This document shows, in pieces, positions 5,565-7,865 of a stretch of 7,865 bases of DNA (position 1 is the stretch's first letter; each line of letters opens with the position of its first letter). The stretch is from an uncultured Acidimicrobiaceae bacterium (GTDB taxonomy: Bacteria; Actinomycetota; Acidimicrobiia; Acidimicrobiales; Bog-793), in NCBI GenBank assembly GCA_903907185.1, contig CAIVND010000071.1, positions 1 through 7,865 of the forward strand, given 5' to 3'. The position numbers were made by a program, and so were the translations under genes. The notes under the pieces are model-generated. The model had not been told where the DNA came from, did no database searches, and saw only the letters and a program-made list of their open reading frames with translations.

Positions 5565-7382
5565 ATGCCCAAACCAACCACGGCACGATTCACGCTCCGC
5601 TGGTGGTATTCGGCAGCTGGCATCGCCGCCTACGCGATCGGTTCACTGCTCCTTTTCCATCCATTCTCCCCGCTCACTGGGTCCTACCTCCCTAGGGGAG
5701 GACTTGGTGACCCGGCCCAGATGGTCTGGTTCTTGGGGTACACCCCCCACGCACTCAGCCACGGTCTCAACTTGTTTGCCACCAACCTGATCGACTATCC
5801 AACGGGCGTAGATCTCGCCAACAACACCTCGGTGCCGCTGCTGGGGATCCTCGCCTGGCCAATAACGGGAACCTTGGGCCCGATCGTCTCGTTCAACCTT
5901 CTTGTGCGGTTGGGCATATTTCTCTCGGCGACCTCGCTCTATCTTGTTCTCGGTCGATGGTGCCGCTCTCGAGGAGCCTGCTTCGTTGGTGGTCTGTGCT
6001 TTGGCTTTGGTCCCTACGTAATGGACCAGACAATATCGAACACGCATCTCAACCTCCTCTTCCTCCCTCTCTTTCCCCCGCTCGTGCTCATCATCGATGA
6101 ACTCATCACGCGCCAGCGGTGGTCGTGGAAAAAAACTGGAGTGCTACTCGGACTTTGCGCATCAGCCGAAATGCTCATCGCACCTGAACTCCTCAGTGAC
6201 TTCGGCCTCGTGATCATCACGGTGATCGTCTGCTTCACTCTCCGACACCCGCAGATAATGCGCCAAAAGCTCAGCTACCTTTGGCGAGCACTTGCCAGTG
6301 GTCTGGTCGTCTTTGGCGCGATCTGCGGCTACCTAATCTTCGAGATGGTTGCGGCAGCCAATCACGTTCGCGGCGCCGTCTATCCGGTCGCTCACCTTCA
6401 GTCCTTCCATAACTCCATCGTCGAGACCTTCCTGCCATCGCTTCAACAGCTCATCGCCTCGCGTAGCTTCAGCGAGTCACTCGTCCTACCAACCAAAGAC
6501 GTGAACGAGATCGGTGGCTATCTTTCGATACCACTTGCAATCTTTGTTGTAATCACGGTCATCGTCTTTCGACGGCGATCTGGGGTGGCCCCAATTGCCA
6601 TCGGAACTGCAGCGGCATTTGTCCTTTCGCTCGGCGGATCATTTCACTACGGCACGGGAAGTTTTTGGCTCCCTGAGAGCGTGCTCACACACCTGCCACT
6701 CCTCAAGAGCACAATCCCCGGACGGTTCAGCTTCATCACACTTCTTGGCAGCTGCTTGCTTCTTGCAATCGGTGTCGACCAACTCCGGTACTTTTCGATC
6801 CAGCGGAAACCGACGCAGCGTTTTGCGATCCAGATCGCCCTTGTGCTCGTTGTGGGTGTGATTGTGATCGCCTTGGTTCCCCGACTTCCTTTCCAGGAGC
6901 AACGTCTCGTCTGGCCAGAAAATACACCGGCGGAGATCGCCTCTCACGTGACAAAAGGCGGAGTCGTTCTGACCTATCCCTATCCCACAGCGCCCCTCGA
7001 TGAGGCCATGGCATGGCAGTCCCTAAGTGGCTTTTCGTACACACTGATGGGAGGGTACGCGACGGTTTCCGGTCCAAATGGTGATGGACAGGAGTGGCCA
7101 ATTCTTCAACATCCATCAGAGGTCCAGTCCTACCTCACTCACCTTGCGAGCGGTTTCCACTCGCGTTTCCCGAAGGTGGTACCGCCAACCAACTCCTCAA
7201 AACTGTGTAGTTTCATCAAACGCTTCGGAGTCACTGACATCGTGATCTTTCATCGCGGTGGTCATGTGAGCAAGGCCATAACATATCTTGGTGCAATTCC
7301 ACATCGCACCACGCTCAACACCAGCGCCATAACCATCTACCGCGTGGACCACGCCCTCGCGAACAACGATTCGAACTGTTAG
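5565..7382 (+). CDS. Polytopic membrane protein of unknown function, possibly GT-C glycosyltransferase-like
   Basis: A 605-residue protein from the ATG at 5565. About 11-12 hydrophobic segments are visible, roughly at 16-36, 106-130, 137-153, 158-180, 190-208, 210-226, 241-262, 320-336, 343-358, 386-404 and 419-439. A ~165-residue, mostly polar C-terminal domain follows (440-605), predicted outside. After the first segment there is a long loop with LGDPAQMVWFLGYTPHAL (47-64) and NLIDYPTGVDLANNTSVPLLG (74-94). An acidic first loop followed by many membrane helices and a soluble tail is the architecture of GT-C glycosyltransferases using lipid-linked sugars, and it recalls conserved actinobacterial membrane proteins of unassigned role. 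The C-terminal stretch VVLTYPYPTAPLDEAMAWQS is also typical of those proteins. A TTG eight codons upstream lies inside the hairpin and is unlikely to be the start. No Shine-Dalgarno precedes the ATG. It converges on pobA with an eight-base gap. Function is inferred from topology only. Confidence 0.85.
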   Translation: MPKPTTARFTLRWWYSAAGIAAYAIGSLLLFHPFSPLTGSYLPRGGLGDPAQMVWFLGYTPHALSHGLNLFATNLIDYPTGVDLANNTSVPLLGILAWPITGTLGPIVSFNLLVRLGIFLSATSLYLVLGRWCRSRGACFVGGLCFGFGPYVMDQTISNTHLNLLFLPLFPPLVLIIDELITRQRWSWKKTGVLLGLCASAEMLIAPELLSDFGLVIITVIVCFTLRHPQIMRQKLSYLWRALASGLVVFGAICGYLIFEMVAAANHVRGAVYPVAHLQSFHNSIVETFLPSLQQLIASRSFSESLVLPTKDVNEIGGYLSIPLAIFVVITVIVFRRRSGVAPIAIGTAAAFVLSLGGSFHYGTGSFWLPESVLTHLPLLKSTIPGRFSFITLLGSCLLLAIGVDQLRYFSIQRKPTQRFAIQIALVLVVGVIVIALVPRLPFQEQRLVWPENTPAEIASHVTKGGVVLTYPYPTAPLDEAMAWQSLSGFSYTLMGGYATVSGPNGDGQEWPILQHPSEVQSYLTHLASGFHSRFPKVVPPTNSSKLCSFIKRFGVTDIVIFHRGGHVSKAITYLGAIPHRTTLNTSAITIYRVDHALANNDSNC

Positions 7383-7390
7383 TGCTCAAC

Positions 7391-7864
7391 TCAGCTTTGT
7401 GTCCTCGGCAAACCCACGTAGTTCTCCGCAAGCACCGTTGAGGCTGCCCGGCTTTCAACCGTGTAGGCAAGCTCAGCCTTTTTGAGCTCATCTTGATAGG
7501 GAGCAGTTTCGTCACCGAAGCGATGCAGCATCGATGTCATCCACCAGGAAAAATGCTCTACCTTCCAAGCTCGAGATAGGCAGCGCTCGGAGTACGAAGC
7601 GAGCGCCTCTTGAGAGCCCTTCCTGTAGAACAAAGTCATGGCCTCAGCAAGGTTCCGAACATCATGAACGGCAAGGTTCAATCCCTTTGCACCGGTTGGA
7701 GGAACGATGTGTGCGGCATCGCCTGCCAAAAAGAGGCGCCCAAATGACATTGGATCGGTGACAAAACTTCTCATCGGAGTTATCCCACGCTCAAGTATTG
7801 GGCCTTCGTTCAAGGTCCACCCTTCCTTGGTTGCAAAGCGCAGGCTGAGCTCCGTCCAGATCCG
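7391..7864 (-). CDS. pobA: 4-hydroxybenzoate 3-monooxygenase (PobA), C-terminal part
   Basis: A 157-residue C-terminal fragment; the frame stays open through the right edge, so the start and the N-terminal FAD-binding GxGxxG are outside. The fragment shows RIWTELSLRF...GWTLNEGPILE, then RSFVTDPMSFGRLFLAGDAAHIVPPTGAKGLNLAVHDV (GD motif for FAD ribityl/substrate binding and the PPTGAKGLN loop). It continues with YSERCLSRAWKVEHFSWWMTSMLHRF and AENYVGLP near the C-terminus. This order and wording are specific to PobA among group A flavoprotein monooxygenases. The enzyme converts 4-hydroxybenzoate to protocatechuate with NAD(P)H and O2 in the cytosol. An internal TTG at 7813 is not the start because the homologous sequence continues upstream of it. 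The stop TGA (7393-7391) lies eight bases from the end of the membrane-protein gene, tail to tail. Confidence 0.93.
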   Translation of the reverse strand, partial: RIWTELSLRFATKEGWTLNEGPILERGITPMRSFVTDPMSFGRLFLAGDAAHIVPPTGAKGLNLAVHDVRNLAEAMTLFYRKGSQEALASYSERCLSRAWKVEHFSWWMTSMLHRFGDETAPYQDELKKAELAYTVESRAASTVLAENYVGLPRTQS

Positions 7865-7865
7865 A

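Noticed and set aside
7811..7813. TTG as start of a short pobA-like gene
   Set aside because: PobA-type sequence (RIWTELSLRF...GWTL) continues upstream in frame to the window edge, so this is a truncated view of a full gene, not a short gene.

Overview
The window looks like chromosomal DNA of a moderate-GC actinobacterium. The evidence is the secreted tripeptidyl-aminopeptidase-type hydrolase, the DEAD-box helicase with the actinobacterial CPGRL form of motif Ib and a long basic tail, the short luciferase-like oxidoreductase, and frequent GTG/TTG starts. The GC content, by eye somewhat above 50%, is lower than in most actinomycetes and would fit acidophilic Acidimicrobiia (Ferrimicrobium-like). 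That placement is inference only. I see no tRNA, rRNA, CRISPR array, insertion sequence or phage gene.

Layout from left to right. (1) 1-1494, plus strand: 5'-truncated gene for a secreted S33 alpha/beta-hydrolase of the TAP family, with signal peptide and complete Ser-Asp-His triad. (2) 1526-3208, minus strand: DEAD-box RNA helicase, convergent with the hydrolase. Its best start is a TTG with a Shine-Dalgarno, and its tail carries a small tandem repeat. (3) 3209-3543: divergent intergenic region that must hold the control signals of the helicase and of the next gene. (4) 3544-4407, plus: luciferase-like (LLM) flavin/F420 oxidoreductase. (5) 4483-5514, plus: cytosolic protein of the 4,5-dihydroxyphthalate decarboxylase family with a perfect AGGAGG ribosome site, followed by a 13-bp hairpin without a U-tract. 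(6) 5565-7382, plus: large polytopic membrane protein of unknown function, probably GT-C-like. (7) 7391-7864, minus: C-terminal part of PobA, 4-hydroxybenzoate 3-monooxygenase, running off the right edge.

The coherent theme is the right half. PobA makes protocatechuate from 4-hydroxybenzoate. The characterised members of the family of gene 5 make protocatechuate from 4,5-dihydroxyphthalate. An LLM oxidoreductase lies immediately upstream of gene 5. This suggests an aromatic-acid catabolic neighbourhood, although the substrate of the LLM/decarboxylase pair is not established and the membrane protein between them has no evident link to it. The left half (hydrolase, helicase) appears to be ordinary housekeeping sequence. 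No clearly novel multi-gene system is visible. The least explained items are the LLM/decarboxylase pair and the orphan membrane protein whose start lies directly behind a strong hairpin.
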